Below, piece by piece: positions 1 to 12,500 of a stretch of DNA of 64,000 nucleotides. The DNA comes from Hydractinia symbiolongicarpus (taxonomy: Eukaryota > Cnidaria > Hydrozoa > Anthoathecata > Hydractiniidae). The notes under the pieces are model-generated. The model saw nothing but the letters and a program-made list of their open reading frames with translations. It searched no databases and had not been told where the DNA came from. The DNA is taken from contig NC_079887.1 of the NCBI RefSeq assembly GCF_029227915.1, forward strand, positions 9,732,001 to 9,796,000. Reading direction: 5' to 3'. Every line of letters starts with the position of its first letter. Within the stretch, counting starts at the first letter, position 1. The translations under genes and the position numbers were made by a program.

Positions 1-326
1 GAAATGGTATTTGAATTGCACGCCACTGTGTTTGGAATGTTTTTAAAACAGCACAAGTATTTTTTCTGCCCAGTGTTGACGAGAATGCGCCATTTTGACC
101 GTCCCTGCTATGGACGCAAGCCTATATTAAATGTACCACAATACAACGTGCGATGATTTGCGTCTTTGGTGGTCCGGAATTAATTAATTTCGCGGCAACG
201 CTCAGATTTTGTTGTTGTACCTACAAAATAATATTTTTGTATAGAAATCATTCTTGTGTATTCAGCTTCTGCATATTAAAATTCGTTCTGTTTTTGTTTT
301 GTGTTTGTTTTTTAGGCTAACTAAAT
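1..326 (+). promoter_or_regulatory. Upstream region and 5' splice acceptor of the threonine aldolase gene
   Basis: No coding signal is seen here. A T-rich tract ending in AG at 314-315 lies 11 bases before the ATG at 327 and looks like a 3' splice acceptor. The 5' UTR is therefore probably joined either to an upstream exon outside or near the window edge, or to a trans-spliced leader, as occurs in several cnidarians. The choice between these cannot be made from sequence alone. Confidence 0.45.
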
Positions 327-1502
327 ATGAACAGATTTTTGTATAGGATCTCCTCACGTAGAAGGAGGTCGTCTTGGAATTCGGGTATTCTATCCTCTTC
401 CCGTTGTTATAAAGGACTAGCTTCAAAACAAAGCACTGACGAAAATGTTATAGACTTGCGTTCTGATACAGTTACACGACCTACTCAGGGTATGTTAACA
501 TCAATGTTTGCAGCAAAAGTGGGCGATGATGTATTAAAAGAAGACCCAACCGTTAATAAGCTTGAAGAAAAATGCGCGGAGATGTTTGGTATGGAAAAGG
601 CTTTGTTCGTACCCAGTGGCACGATGGGAAATTTACTATGTTTGATGTCGCACGTTGAGAATCGTGGTGAGGAACTTATTATCGGTGATCAGCAACATGT
701 ATATATGTATGAGCAAGGAAACTTCATGCAGCTTGCTTCAATACCTGCTAAAGTTTTGCCCACTGAAAGGGATGGCACTTTAAGTTTGGAAAATATCCAA
801 AACGCTATCCAGGATGATTCAGATTTCCATTTGTGCAGAACAAAACTGATCTGTCTTGAAAATACGCACTTGTTAGCGGGAGGTGTTCCTCTACCGTTGG
901 AATATTTAAAAAAAGTGAGACATATCGCAGATGATCGCAATCTTAAAGTTCATGTAGATGGCGCGCGTGTTTATAACGCAGCTGTCGCGCTGAACTGTGA
1001 AGTGAAAGAAGTACTAGAAAATGTTGATTCGGTCTCCATGTGTTTGTCGAAAGGTTTAGGATGTCCGGTCGGTTCCGTGATAGGTGGAAGCGAAGATTTT
1101 ATTAAAAGAGCGATGCGTTTACGAAAACCTCTTGGAGGTGGATGGCGTCAGTCTGGATTTCTTGCTGCTGCTGGATTATACGCCTTCAAAAATGCGCGCA
1201 GTACACTAGCTACTGATCATTCCAATGCTCACCATCTAGCAAGTGGAATCAAAGAATTACATTGTTCTGAGGTGTTAGATGTGGATTTACAAAATGTTAG
1301 AACCAATATTGTAATGGCTGGAACTAATCGTACAGACGCTAATGTTGTCGTTGAAGCGTTACGAAAAAGAGGGGTACTAGCCAGCGCAATGACTTCATCA
1401 AGGATACGTTTTGTTACACATTTGGATGTTAGTCGAACGGATATTAACAATGCTTTAGAAATTATACAGCAAGTGACGAAAAATATTTCTAATCAGCTAT
1501 AG
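327..1502 (+). CDS. Low-specificity L-threonine aldolase, intronless coding region
   Basis: PLP-dependent fold-type I enzyme that splits L-threonine or allo-threonine into glycine and acetaldehyde. The 391-residue frame opens with the family signature IDLRSDTVTRPT (residues 42-53). It carries FVPSGTMGN (94-102), the conserved His124 region, HVDGAR (209-214) with the Asp211 expected to contact the PLP pyridine nitrogen, and SKGLGCPVGS (241-250), where Lys242 is the expected Schiff-base lysine. The core is full length for the family. About 40 residues before the core are Arg/Ser-rich and poor in acidic residues, like a mitochondrial presequence; this location is inferred. The ATG at 327 is the first in frame after a splice-acceptor-like AG at 314-315. 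No intron interrupts the coding region, unlike the other genes here. That could mean intron loss or an ancient retrocopy, but every catalytic motif is intact. Confidence 0.95.
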   Translation: MNRFLYRISSRRRRSSWNSGILSSSRCYKGLASKQSTDENVIDLRSDTVTRPTQGMLTSMFAAKVGDDVLKEDPTVNKLEEKCAEMFGMEKALFVPSGTMGNLLCLMSHVENRGEELIIGDQQHVYMYEQGNFMQLASIPAKVLPTERDGTLSLENIQNAIQDDSDFHLCRTKLICLENTHLLAGGVPLPLEYLKKVRHIADDRNLKVHVDGARVYNAAVALNCEVKEVLENVDSVSMCLSKGLGCPVGSVIGGSEDFIKRAMRLRKPLGGGWRQSGFLAAAGLYAFKNARSTLATDHSNAHHLASGIKELHCSEVLDVDLQNVRTNIVMAGTNRTDANVVVEALRKRGVLASAMTSSRIRFVTHLDVSRTDINNALEIIQQVTKNISNQL

Positions 1503-2127
1503 TAGTAAATGCCTCTTAAATAACCGCAGTATAATTTTATATTTACTAAAAAATTATTTCTATTCTGTCTTTTGTATGCTGCGCTTGTTCATTTCAATGA
1601 CATTCAGTGTCATCTGTCATTATCTTCCATTTTGCTTCTGATAAACATTTTCCAACGATTATTTTCTTCGAATCATATCCACATTACCATGTTTTCTTTC
1701 TAACATATCTTTCATAGTTTTTCTTCCTTAATAGTTAGACATACTTGAATATCGTGAATACAGTTCAACCACGACTTTACAGTGCATATTTCTACGTATC
1801 GCAAATATCTTGCTGTGGTACCTCTTCTACGCGTTTTACACTTGCATTTCTCTCCCATGTATAAAAAATTATCATCGTCCAGCAATTTTTTTTTTCTTTG
1901 AACCATATCCAAGTGGCATTCTCCGTAAAAACACAGTACCGCATGAAATTTTATAATGTACAGCTTTTACTAGAAGAAAGAATACACTCCTTTGTATCTT
2001 TCAATAACATACTTACATATCATGCACTATTTTACACGAATACAGCTTGTGATGAACTTTGTCTTGAGCTTTTGCTTAAATTGTCGAGCCTTCACGCGGT
2101 ACTTGTTGTTTATGTACAAAGTAGTAT

Positions 2128-2280
2128 GTCGTTATAACTTCAGTTGCTATCAGATACCTTATCAGTAAAAAAAATTGCCAAAAAGTGACTAAATTTTGGC
2201 TGTCGTTATAACTTCAGCTCCTATCAGATACCTTATCAGTAAAAAAAAAGTTGGCAAAAAGTATTTTTTGCCCAGAAAAT
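2128..2280. repeat. Direct duplication of a ~75-bp segment at the MITE's left end
   Basis: The segment beginning TGTCGTTATAACTTCAG occurs at about 2128 and again at about 2202. It continues with near identity through CTATCAGATACCTTATCAGT and an A-run. The second copy runs into the full MITE, the first does not. This looks like a partial tandem duplication of the element's left end with its flank. Confidence 0.7.
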
Positions 2281-2539
2281 TTTTGCCGACTTTTTTATTA
2301 CCGACCGAACTTTTTTGCCGACATTTTTTTTTCCGAACTAACTTTTTTGCCGACTTTTTTTCCGACCATCTTTTTGCCGATTTTTCTTTCTTGTTGCCAA
2401 TTTTTATCAGTTTTATGCAATTATTCTTATTAGTGACTATATTCAAAAACTTACTCGGCAAAAAGTGACTAAATTTTGTCCAAGTGACTAATAATTTTGC
2501 CGACTTTTTATTTTTGCCGACTTTTTTTTACCGATAAGG
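2231..2539. mobile_element. MITE with TA target duplication and internal TTTTTGCCGAC repeats
   Basis: The left end CCTTATCAGTAAAAAAAA matches the reverse complement of the right end (TTTTTTTTACCGATAAGG) with one mismatch, and both ends are flanked by TA. The interior consists largely of repeated TTTTTGCCGACTTTTTT-like units. This accounts for the false open frames on both strands here. The TA duplication suggests mobilisation by a Tc1/mariner/pogo-type transposase, which is inference. Confidence 0.7.
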
Positions 2540-4085
2540 TACATGCAAATCATGACAAACTTTGACAATTGCCATGTTAATTTACTGTCTCTGCAGATAA
2601 ATGTTTACTCTGTGCAACATGTCTTAATGTTGATTACACTAATCCAGTGTCATTTATTATTGTTTTTTGCATCTTTGATTATTCAGTCTATGCAGCTCGT
2701 ATTTTTGTAATGACATAGTTAAATAGCGCAGATACAAACGAAAAGCGTTGATACAGCTCATTTTTCTATTAAATGTCATTACTAAACACATAAAGCATAT
2801 ATATTTCTTTCACACCTGTTCTGCGCATGCTCCTTCGAAGAAATTCCAATATGATCTCGCCTTTTTTATTTTTTATGTTGCTTAAAATAAACATTTTTCA
2901 GCACTGATTTTCTTTGAGCCATATCAAGCTTCTAACATATCTTCTTTTGGGATTTAATTATTTTATCCCTATCAATGTTTTTTATTTTGTCAAAAGACAC
3001 ACCACCAATGTCCTTATCAACAGGACATAAAATTTACGATCTAACTTATTTTAGATGTATTTGATTTCGTCGACTATTTGCAAATGATATGAATGTCCAA
3101 CCAGTGACAATGTTGTTGTTTCACTTGTGTGTTTATATAATGCGGATTTGTGTGTGTAAACTAGGAACTTTTCTCCTAGATGCGAATTAAGGATTAATGG
3201 TTTTATGCCATTCCCACAGTTAATCATAATAAGCCGTAAATCTGCAACAAACAGCTCTCATCCATGATATGTAAGAACAATTTTGGGCTGCAAAATGACA
3301 CGCGATTACAATCAAACCATATTAAACAAGAACCCTTTTAATTAAACATATTCCTTCCTTTAATCCACACACATATATTCAAATTTGAATTTTGTTAAAT
3401 GTAAAGCAAGACTGCGTCAGTAAACAAACTCCATCAAAGTTTTTTGATTGATATGGCCAAAATAGCCGGTACCAGTTACCAAAAGTTTGACTCATAAAAG
3501 GTCTCACTTAACACGAGTATCTGAATGTATTCAGTTGTGTGAGATCTAATTGCTTCTCTTCTTATGATTTTCCATGCAAAAGAAAAGTTACCGTATAAAC
3601 TCTGCCGATCTAGATTTATTGGAGATAGAGAAAGTTTAAGACATAGGCTCATGACAAATATGTGCGAGATAATAGGTGTTTGTGATAAAGAGAGTCGACT
3701 GTTGAATAATAGGAGATAATACCTCTTACCTGAATTGTCCGTCTCTCTCATAACTTTTCTTGCAATCACTTTTTCAATGTGTTTTCATTTCTTTCTTCCT
3801 GATGATTTTTTTCTTCTATTAATTTCCATCTATTCTTTCACGTTAGTCTAAATCAAACATTTCTTCAACATAAGAGCAGACTCTAATAAAGTGCATAAGT
3901 TGATATGAAACGTATCAGAATTACACGTTTGACGTGTTAAAGCGCCTGTAAGTCTTTGCTCACTAGAGAGTTCTGCTATTGTTGTCGCGATGTTTAAATT
4001 TTACGTAGCAGTAAAGCATATTTGACGTAATATATAATGTTCAATGACGTTCGTGTTATGGCATGGTTTCTTTTTTTATCACGTG

Positions 4086-4118
4086 ATAATTTGTATCACG
4101 TGACGTGATACAAATTAT
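4086..4118. repeat. Perfect hairpin, 15-bp arms, 3-nt loop
   Basis: ATAATTTGTATCACG at 4086-4100 is the exact reverse complement of 4104-4118, separated by TGA. The CACGTGAT motif recurs just upstream (4079-4087). No gene is near. Confidence 0.85.
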
Positions 4119-4776
4119 TTTCTCTTGTTTGTTGAAGCGGTATACTTTTAACCAGTTTATTTCGTTAATTCGAACCTTTAAGAGCAGTCGACTATTGGTT
4201 CGAATGACCGGGTATTCGAATAACCGATAATACTCCCTTTTTGTAAACATAACTTTTACAAGCACCAGGCTAAAAATCTCTAAAGCATATTCTAACTCAA
4301 CAGGATCTAAAGTGTGAAAAGAAACCTCTTTGAAAAGTGGCACAAAGGCATACACATCAATTTGTTGATCTCATTTGCAGACTAAAACAGCATTGAGGTG
4401 TAGTTCACACATCGCGAATACCATATTGACTTAGCAATTCCGTAACGATTACAATATTAGCTTAGGCAGGTGTAAACCGTGATTAAATTGCAAACAAATG
4501 CATTTCCAAAGAAGTTTAATAGATCTGGTATATTGGGGTGGAGGTTGATTTACCACCTTTAAATAGTTGGTAGGGCCCTCCCAATGATTCAGAATAAAAA
4601 AATATATAGGAACACCACTGTAGGCAAAAAAGTTTTTAAATGGTGATCTACGAAGAGCAATGCAGTTAGAGTTTTTATATTCAATTATTTTTTAAAATTG
4701 TGTCCCGTGTTTTTTTGCTTTTGTACTGAAATCAAGTTTTTCTTTCACAGTGTTGCAAAAAAAACGCAGTATTTAT

Positions 4777-4871
4777 CAACCTCGTCCCTAGAGTTTTATG
4801 GTCCCTGAGTCGTTAATACAGGGTGGCCATAACATGAAACGAAAAGGCAAAATGCCCTGAGAACGAGGTTG
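4777..4871. mobile_element. Small MITE-like element with CAACCTCG...GAGGTTG ends
   Basis: A 95-bp unit begins CAACCTCGTCCC and ends GAACGAGGTTG, giving inverted termini of about 15 bp with mismatches. The same family recurs at 55707-55867, with the same inner AAGGCAAAATGCCC-type sequence. Confidence 0.6.
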
Positions 4872-6521
4872 AAAATGTATATTATTATTTTTTGTATGTT
4901 AACAAGAACTTCATGTTCAGGCAATTGAGTTATCTTTACCGGCAACCTCGATTAGCAAAGTTTCGCCCCAATCATACGGAAAATAAAATTTGAAATTCTC
5001 AGAATGACACCGAGACTGGCCATTAGGCGATCCTTTAAGAACTGGACAAGGGTTTTTTAGCTTTTTGAATTCTTTTATTTTTTTACATATAGGGTGAGTT
5101 TTATAACTCCCTGACAATTCATAGTTTTTTTATAAGAAACGCATTTATAAGAAACACAAGGCTAAGAATATAGGTACTTTGGATTGCCTCGCGAAATATT
5201 GATAAAATTGATACATTAAAAGAAATTTTGCTGAAAAGCATTTTAAGGTTTTAAAATAGTGATCAGGCTCGATAGGTTTTCCGAAAAATATCTTTCAAGT
5301 TTGAACCTTAAGTCATTTGCTTATATTTATTTATGTTCGCTTACGTTTTTGAAAAACAACAACATTTATTTTCTATAAGAACTAGCAGAATTTGAGCCGA
5401 GACTTTCTGTTCTCATTTCTTAAGCCTGTTTTTTTTAGGTGTCTAAAAGAGAGATATTCAATCAAAAGCATGATTTCGACACAACAAGAAGACTTCATCT
5501 ACATAAAGGAAAGATAAAACATTATTGCTTTTTAATCATCACCCAAAATAATGTCTGTTCTATTCTGCTTGATATTCGTCTAATTGATGAAAGACGTGTA
5601 AAAAAGGTTCCTTACTTAAATTTTTTTTCATTTTCAAAAATAAAAGTTTCTTAATTTTTAGAAAGGTGACTAGTCAGTTTCTTATATGATATACATAATA
5701 ACTAATCTATGAGCCTGGAGAGAGAATATCACACATTTTTTCTTCATATTACTTCTCTTATTGAATGTTTTTTGACTTAAAGTAGAGCTTTTCATAGGCT
5801 AAAGATGTCTTTCACACCTTAAAAAGTTGGAAAAGGTAAGTTTTCAATTTAAGCCTTCTGTCATTGAATATTGCTGGAAGGGGTAATAAACCGTGTTCAC
5901 CGTCCATGTTGCTAAGAGAGTATTATTACACTCGTCAAAACATTGTATCTACGGCTTGAAAAATATGACCTTTTTTTAGAAAATCCCAATTCTACAAAAA
6001 ATATAAAAATCATTTTTCTTTAAACACACATTATAAATTATTTATGGCCTTATAATTTCAGAATACAATTTTAAATAATTATATAATTATAAATCGGAAG
6101 TATTGTTTTTAATTAAAATATTTATGCGGTATTCAAAAATATAGTTTCAAACTTATTCAACATGGTGGCCATGGTTTCAAACATAAACGCGATTCAAAGT
6201 ATCACTTCGTTACCTGAAAAACATTGGCCAACCTTAAAAACAAAATGGTAGCTTAATTGTGATTGACAAGTAGATGCTGGGGAAGTTTAAAACATTTTTT
6301 TTACGTGTGAAAATATTGAAGTAAAAGATTAAAGAAATAAAATTAAACAAGATACAGAAATTGTACTTTAGAAAGCTTGTAAAGTTTCGAATTTAAAAAC
6401 GTAAAAAGCGACCTTGACAACGAAAAGATTTTTTTTTCTCCATTTTAAAAATCTTCACAGCATCTAGATTCAACTTCGAGGTAGGACTCAAAAAAATTGA
6501 ATTAAAATTTTAACACCAGCG

Positions 6522-9500
6522 ATGTCTTCCACTTCACTAGTTGATGGTGACAAGGTAGAAACGCCAGGGAGAAATAACGAAGAGAAAGAAGAAGAAGAGG
6601 AAGAAGAAGAAGAAAAAGATAAAGAAAATAGTAAAATGAAGGAAACATCAGAAGAACCAACAACTCAAGCTGCGGAAGAACTTAACGCAGAAGAAATCTC
6701 TCAAGAGGAAGAGGAAGTGAAACCAGTCGAGCCAGGTATGTGAATTCCTTTTATTTTCTTCTCTATGCTTGTATATATCTTTTCTATTTTTTATTTATTT
6801 TAAAATTACGGCTAAGAGTATAAAGTGTTCGTAAACAAAACTACACTATTTTATGTGTATTTTTTAGTGTGCTTACAAAAACTTATTTCAGTTTCCAAAT
6901 ATGGTTACAATATGCTTAATGTCAACTTTGTTAGTTTGCACTGTGTGCAAAAGATGGCGACATTTAAAATTTCAAAAACATGGAAGACTGACGTCCCGTC
7001 TCCCTGTTTATTTTAACATAAAGGGATTGATCTACAGAAGCAAGTTACTTTAAAGTCATTCGCCTCGCCTAAGATAAATAGAAGAAGGCATAGAAGAAGA
7101 AGAAGAATATCAAATGTTAGCATTTGAAAACAATATTGGTTACTAATCCTGTATTACTGTACAAATGGCATCAACTAATTACATACTTTTTTGTACAATT
7201 TTCTACAATCAATTAAGGCTCAATTTTTTTTTGTCTTGTTCGAATGTCGCCATTTCTGATTTAAATGACGTTATTTTTCTGACCTCGACAATGTAATATT
7301 CTACATATGTACACAAGCTTCAATATTTCTAAAAAACATAACTTTTTATATATATCAATAAAATGTAAAACTTTCTTTTTAAACCCAAACACGTCTTTAA
7401 AATTTCAATTTTTATATGAAATTAATTTTTGGTATACAGTTCAAAGTTTAACAAGAATGAGGTCATACTATCACGAACACATGAGAACGTAAAATATATT
7501 GTAAATTGGGCAAAATGACCTAACTTGGGTATGTGAGATGTCATTTCTTATTCCTTATATCAATACATTCTACAAGTGTACTAACTTAATCACGTTTTAT
7601 CACTAAGTGTACGTATAGTTTGAGATTTATAATCCGCAGGAAGTTTATACCTACTTTAGGGTTACAGGGGCTAAAAAAGGCCAGGTATGATAGGGTTATT
7701 TCAAGCTCAAAATATCAATTCTCTAAAAATTACGAAGCTCAAACTAAAAAGTACAACTTTTATAAAAAAAAGTGTGTATGTTTAATTATGTTTATTAAGC
7801 AAAAAAAGAGTGTGTAACTTATGAGAAAGTTTTATTCAAAATCTTTTAAATGTGAATATTTGCGAAGAGTTCTTACCTTTCAAATGACAACTATTTTCTT
7901 GCTTGTTTAACATGTGTTGCCATTTTTAATTCACAGTACAAGTAGAAAGTGATAAACTAAATGATCAACATCCACTCTCCTCACGTATTATAGAACAAGA
8001 AAATGAAGACCCTGCCCCTCCACCACCAGCATCAGAAGAACAAGAAGAGGAAACTTCAACAGCGGAGGAAGAGAAGATTGAAGATGTAGAAGAAGTGAGT
8101 AACGAAAATAATGAGCCTCTTCAAGAAAAACCAAATGAAGAAGAAGAAGAAGAGGAATTAGAAGAAGGAACAAAGGAGATGGAACTTCCTCCATTGGTAA
8201 GATATAAACAAAAAGCTACTATCTTTAAAACATTTTCGCGGAAAAACATATGGATTCAGCTAAGTGTACTTTCATTTTTTAATTCAGTTACCGCGTTACC
8301 GCGAAATTAAAAACCGAAAAAATAAAATAATAAAACAAATTAAGAGATATACCAAATATCAAAACTGTTTTAAATAAAAGTTTTAATTCATCGATATTGA
8401 GGGCGGAGAAGAATTATATCACAATACGTCATATTGCAACATTATTATTTCATATGCCGTAAATTTTACACCCTTATGTACCAGTCTACCAGAGCAACAC
8501 CAATACAAATCCGACATGAAGGAGGTTAAGATCGAATTTCTTTTTATCGCCTTGCGAGTAATTACTATTACGGATAGTGCAGGTGTATACTCTTCATCGT
8601 AGTGTTTATGTAAAAACGCGTATAAAACGTACCATCCTTAAAATAAGATCTAAGAAGGAGAAACACGCTCCCACTGTTTAACCTATAAACTGTATTTAAT
8701 CTCACGTCTGGACTGTTAGTTTTGTAAACTCACACAGTACAAATGTAAAAAATGACAGAAAAAAAAGAAGAAAACCCTCCTCAAAAGACGAATAAAAGTG
8801 AGGAAAAAGTTGATGCTAATGACGGAAGAGAGCCTGTATCACCAGAAGAAAGTACAACTACAGAAAATCCTGTGAAGATTTCAAATGTTAACAAGAAAAA
8901 AAAAACTAAAAAAATAAAAAAGACTGTACAAACTGTCAAAAAGGTTGAGCGAATATACAGCATTTGAAAGCTGATTAACTGCTACTGATCAAAGTTATTT
9001 AACATGTAAATGATTTTTTTAGGATGACTCCCGTACAAGTGTTCGCAGTCCGATCCCAGAACGTGAACGATACAAGGTGACTTTGTTACATGATCTGGAG
9101 AAACAGCATACGTGTCCACAATGTAACGAAGCGATGCGATATCCTGTTAAATTCGACGAATGTGATCATCGTGTCTGTTCTTCATGTTTTCACGAATTTC
9201 TTAGGTAAGTATAACTTGCTGAAAGAGAGAACCTAAAAAACAAACGTGTTCTATCTTTTACGTCTAATATTAAGTGACGATTAAGAAAGTTCAGTTAAGA
9301 TTATGCGACAATATTTACAGTATATAACAAGAAGTTGAAAGAGTGTTAGTAAATGGAAGAGGGTGGATGTTCATTTAAAGGTCTAATATAGGGTGGGATA
9401 CATTAGCTAATGGAGAGGGGGGAGGGGGTGGTTTTTCATTTAAATATTTCTGAGAGACCTCCCTTGAACATGTCTTTAATTTATAATTCATTCTTTAAAG

Positions 9501-12500
9501 TTGATTTATTTCTTGTATGTTTATTTTTATTCCTTTTATTAAAATATATTTCCTTTTTTTTGCCACCGAAAATATTTCTCAATTTGGACAACTGTGGGGA
9601 TATAACAAGAGGAGAACGGTGATTTTTTTTTTAATATGGAAACGTGTGTTTAAATAATCAAAATAGATAGTAAAATTCCCTTAGCTAAGTTTGGTGTAAT
9701 TAAGAGTTTACGCCCTTTGAATACGCCGTCGTGAATTAATAGAAATGAAACAAACGCCAATTGGGTGCAAAATATAACACCATCAAGGGCGCAAAAAAGC
9801 CGATGCATTAAGAAACACAATAGACTAGTTGGGGAAAAAAAGGTTTAATGCAATGCTCTTGATTTTGTTTTTAGGGTTGAACCAAGATGTCCGGTTGATC
9901 AAGTTCCAATCAACAAGGAGAAGGTAAGATTACTTGCATGTCATATCATGTTGGGGTAATGCAAAACAAAAAGCAAAGAATACATCTCCTTTTATTCTTT
10001 CCCAAGCTATTTCACATGAACAGGGTGGCCAAGCTATTTCACTAAAATCCTCTTTTTTTAAAAAACCTCCTCAAAAGTCCTCTTTTTTTAAAAAACCTTC
10101 TCTAAAGTCCTCTATTATCCTCCAAAAAGTTGAAATTGTGACCAAATCTCCTCTTTAAATCATCTATTTTTTTCAACTATACTGATTTGATAGTTTCACT
10201 ATTATTTTCAAGGGATTTTCCCTTTGTTATAGTTATATATAAACTGTTAGTTTCATGCTTTATGTTAGCCATACGATTAGCCATCGTAAAAGTAATATTT
10301 TACATATTTCATCCAAAACATATTGTTCTTGACATTAGAAATTGATAGAGTTGAGAGAAAATCTAAGAAAAAAAAAACAGTTTTACGATGTAAATCTAAC
10401 TCCAGTAGTATGTGAGTAAGCATTTAGCATAACACAAGTTACATGAGTAAGCCACAAGTTACACCAATCTCTTCCCCAGTTGTGTGTGTGAGTATGCGTT
10501 TAGCAAAACAAAAGTTACACCAATCCTGTTTCCAGTAGTATGTGACTAAGCATTACCATAACACAAGTTACACCAATCATGTTCCCAGTAATGTGTGTAT
10601 ACATTCTTTTTTTTTACAGGCTTCGTTGGATCACGAGCTGAACGAAAAAATCATGTCGTTGGGAGCAAAGTGTAATAATGCAGAATGGGGGTGCAAATGG
10701 GAGGGACTGGTGAAAGAATCACAGGTTTGTCTTCTAGCATTCATATTTCTGGCAGAAATTTCCGTGAATTTTAGACAAAATTCGAATATATTAATAAAAA
10801 AAAAAAAAAAAAAAAAAATTACAAGATTATCGATTTGCAAAAGTTTATCTTTGCGAAGTAGAAATCGCAATACTTTTGGCGAAATTCCTTCAATATTTTA
10901 GGCGTTTTTGCATGACTACCCCTGCAAGTTTCGTATGAAATTATCTACAGTTATTTTTTTAACATTTCACGACATTAATTTTTCCGATTCATTAAATTAG
11001 CTTGAACTTTGCGACACTAATTATTCCTATTTTAAGAAAACCGCATTAGTTAAATTTTTCTGACATTTGAATTACCCTGACTTTTCCAAGTTTTCAGTTG
11101 TTGCCTGTCTTTCTAAGACATCGACAGAATTAACCCTATTTGGCATAAGGGTGTCAAAAAGTGCTCGCTGTCCATAAATTCTGACACAGTCATACATATG
11201 ACATGGAAATTTGCAGAGTTGTAGTACAAGACATACTATTACCTTTATATATCGCGTTTAAGACTGTTCCGACCAATGAATGGTTTATATATAGCATATT
11301 CTCCGCTTTGTGCCACATAAAATGGACAAGTACTGGAAAAATCGACAAAACCCCAATATATATTCAATTTGTGAAAATCGGATTCAAAAGATAGCAAAAC
11401 TTAGCCCAAATGTGAATTTTTAAGCAATGTATCATAACTCTAGAGGTGGAGGTAAAATCTTGGAAATACTGTCAGAAAATATTAAAATTTGAATTTATCG
11501 CGGACACTTTATACCCTCATGACCACAAAGTAGAGTTAATGTACCATATTTTACTGGCTCCCTTTGTCTAGCACATTACACTTACTATGATGTCATTATA
11601 TTTTAGCCTCATTCCGAGAAATGTGAATTTACAGACATCCTCTGCGTTAACGATTGTGGTGCAAAATTTCAACGACGTTTTCTTCAAAAGCATTTGGATA
11701 AAGATTGTCCAAAGAAGTTAATATCATGTGCGTTTTGTGATGAAAGATTCTACAGAGAGGAGAAAAAGGTGACAAGAAGATAATAAATCTAATTTCTCCA
11801 AAAATTGCAAAGTTTGTATACGCGAAGGAGTACACATTACTGACCCTCAGCCATGTGTTCTTATTTTCAACTTTTACAAACCATGTTAGTCTCTGCCTGT
11901 GGTTGTATTATCCACGTGTTCATATTATAGACTCACCTGGAAGATTGCTTGAAGGTACCACTGCCATGTCCAAACAAATGCGATAAGAAATTGACAATAC
12001 CACGTGACGAGTTGGACAATCACATCGAGACTGCTTGTCCAAGGACAAAAATTGTCTGCCAGTTTGAAGAGATTGGTTGTCCGCATAGGGTAAATATTTT
12101 TTTTTTCTTGGAAAGAAGAGTTTAAGGTTTTTTATAGAATGTTTACTGTCTCAATTCTATTTTTGCAACTAGTTCGATACCAACGTAAGTAATTTCTTAC
12201 TGAAAACAAAGCTGACAAGTTCCTTTATTTTTATAGTGTAGTCGAGAAAAACTATCGAGGCATTACAAAGCTGGGATAATCGAGCATGTACGCCTTTTGT
12301 ACGATGTTGTCATGAAACAAGGTCAACGGTTGGACCAACATCACGAATTATTGCAGGACCACGGCGCCTTGCTTGAAACGCATCAGGCTCAGATCACTGA
12401 TATGGAAAGAATAGCCAGGTATAATTTATAATTTTGTAAGCACTCTCCATCGCGGAGGCTTTATAAAAATTTACGCCATTACTTTTTGCGTTCTATTTTT

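Larger units (their letters stand above)
1503..6521. other. Intergenic DNA without a recognisable gene
   Basis: Short open frames occur on both strands, but none has recognisable family motifs or convincing splice signals. The stretch holds a repeat-rich MITE near 2.2-2.5 kb, a perfect hairpin at 4086-4118 and a small terminal-inverted-repeat element at 4777-4871, listed separately. Otherwise it is AT-rich and featureless to me. Confidence 0.6.

Noticed and set aside
2189-2468. Overlapping open frames on both strands
   Set aside because: They are produced by the TTTTTGCCGAC repeats of the MITE at 2231-2539.
4917-5117. Minus-strand frame with several Cys and Lys
   Set aside because: No splice signals or recognisable motif; adjacent to a MITE and probably chance or repeat-derived.
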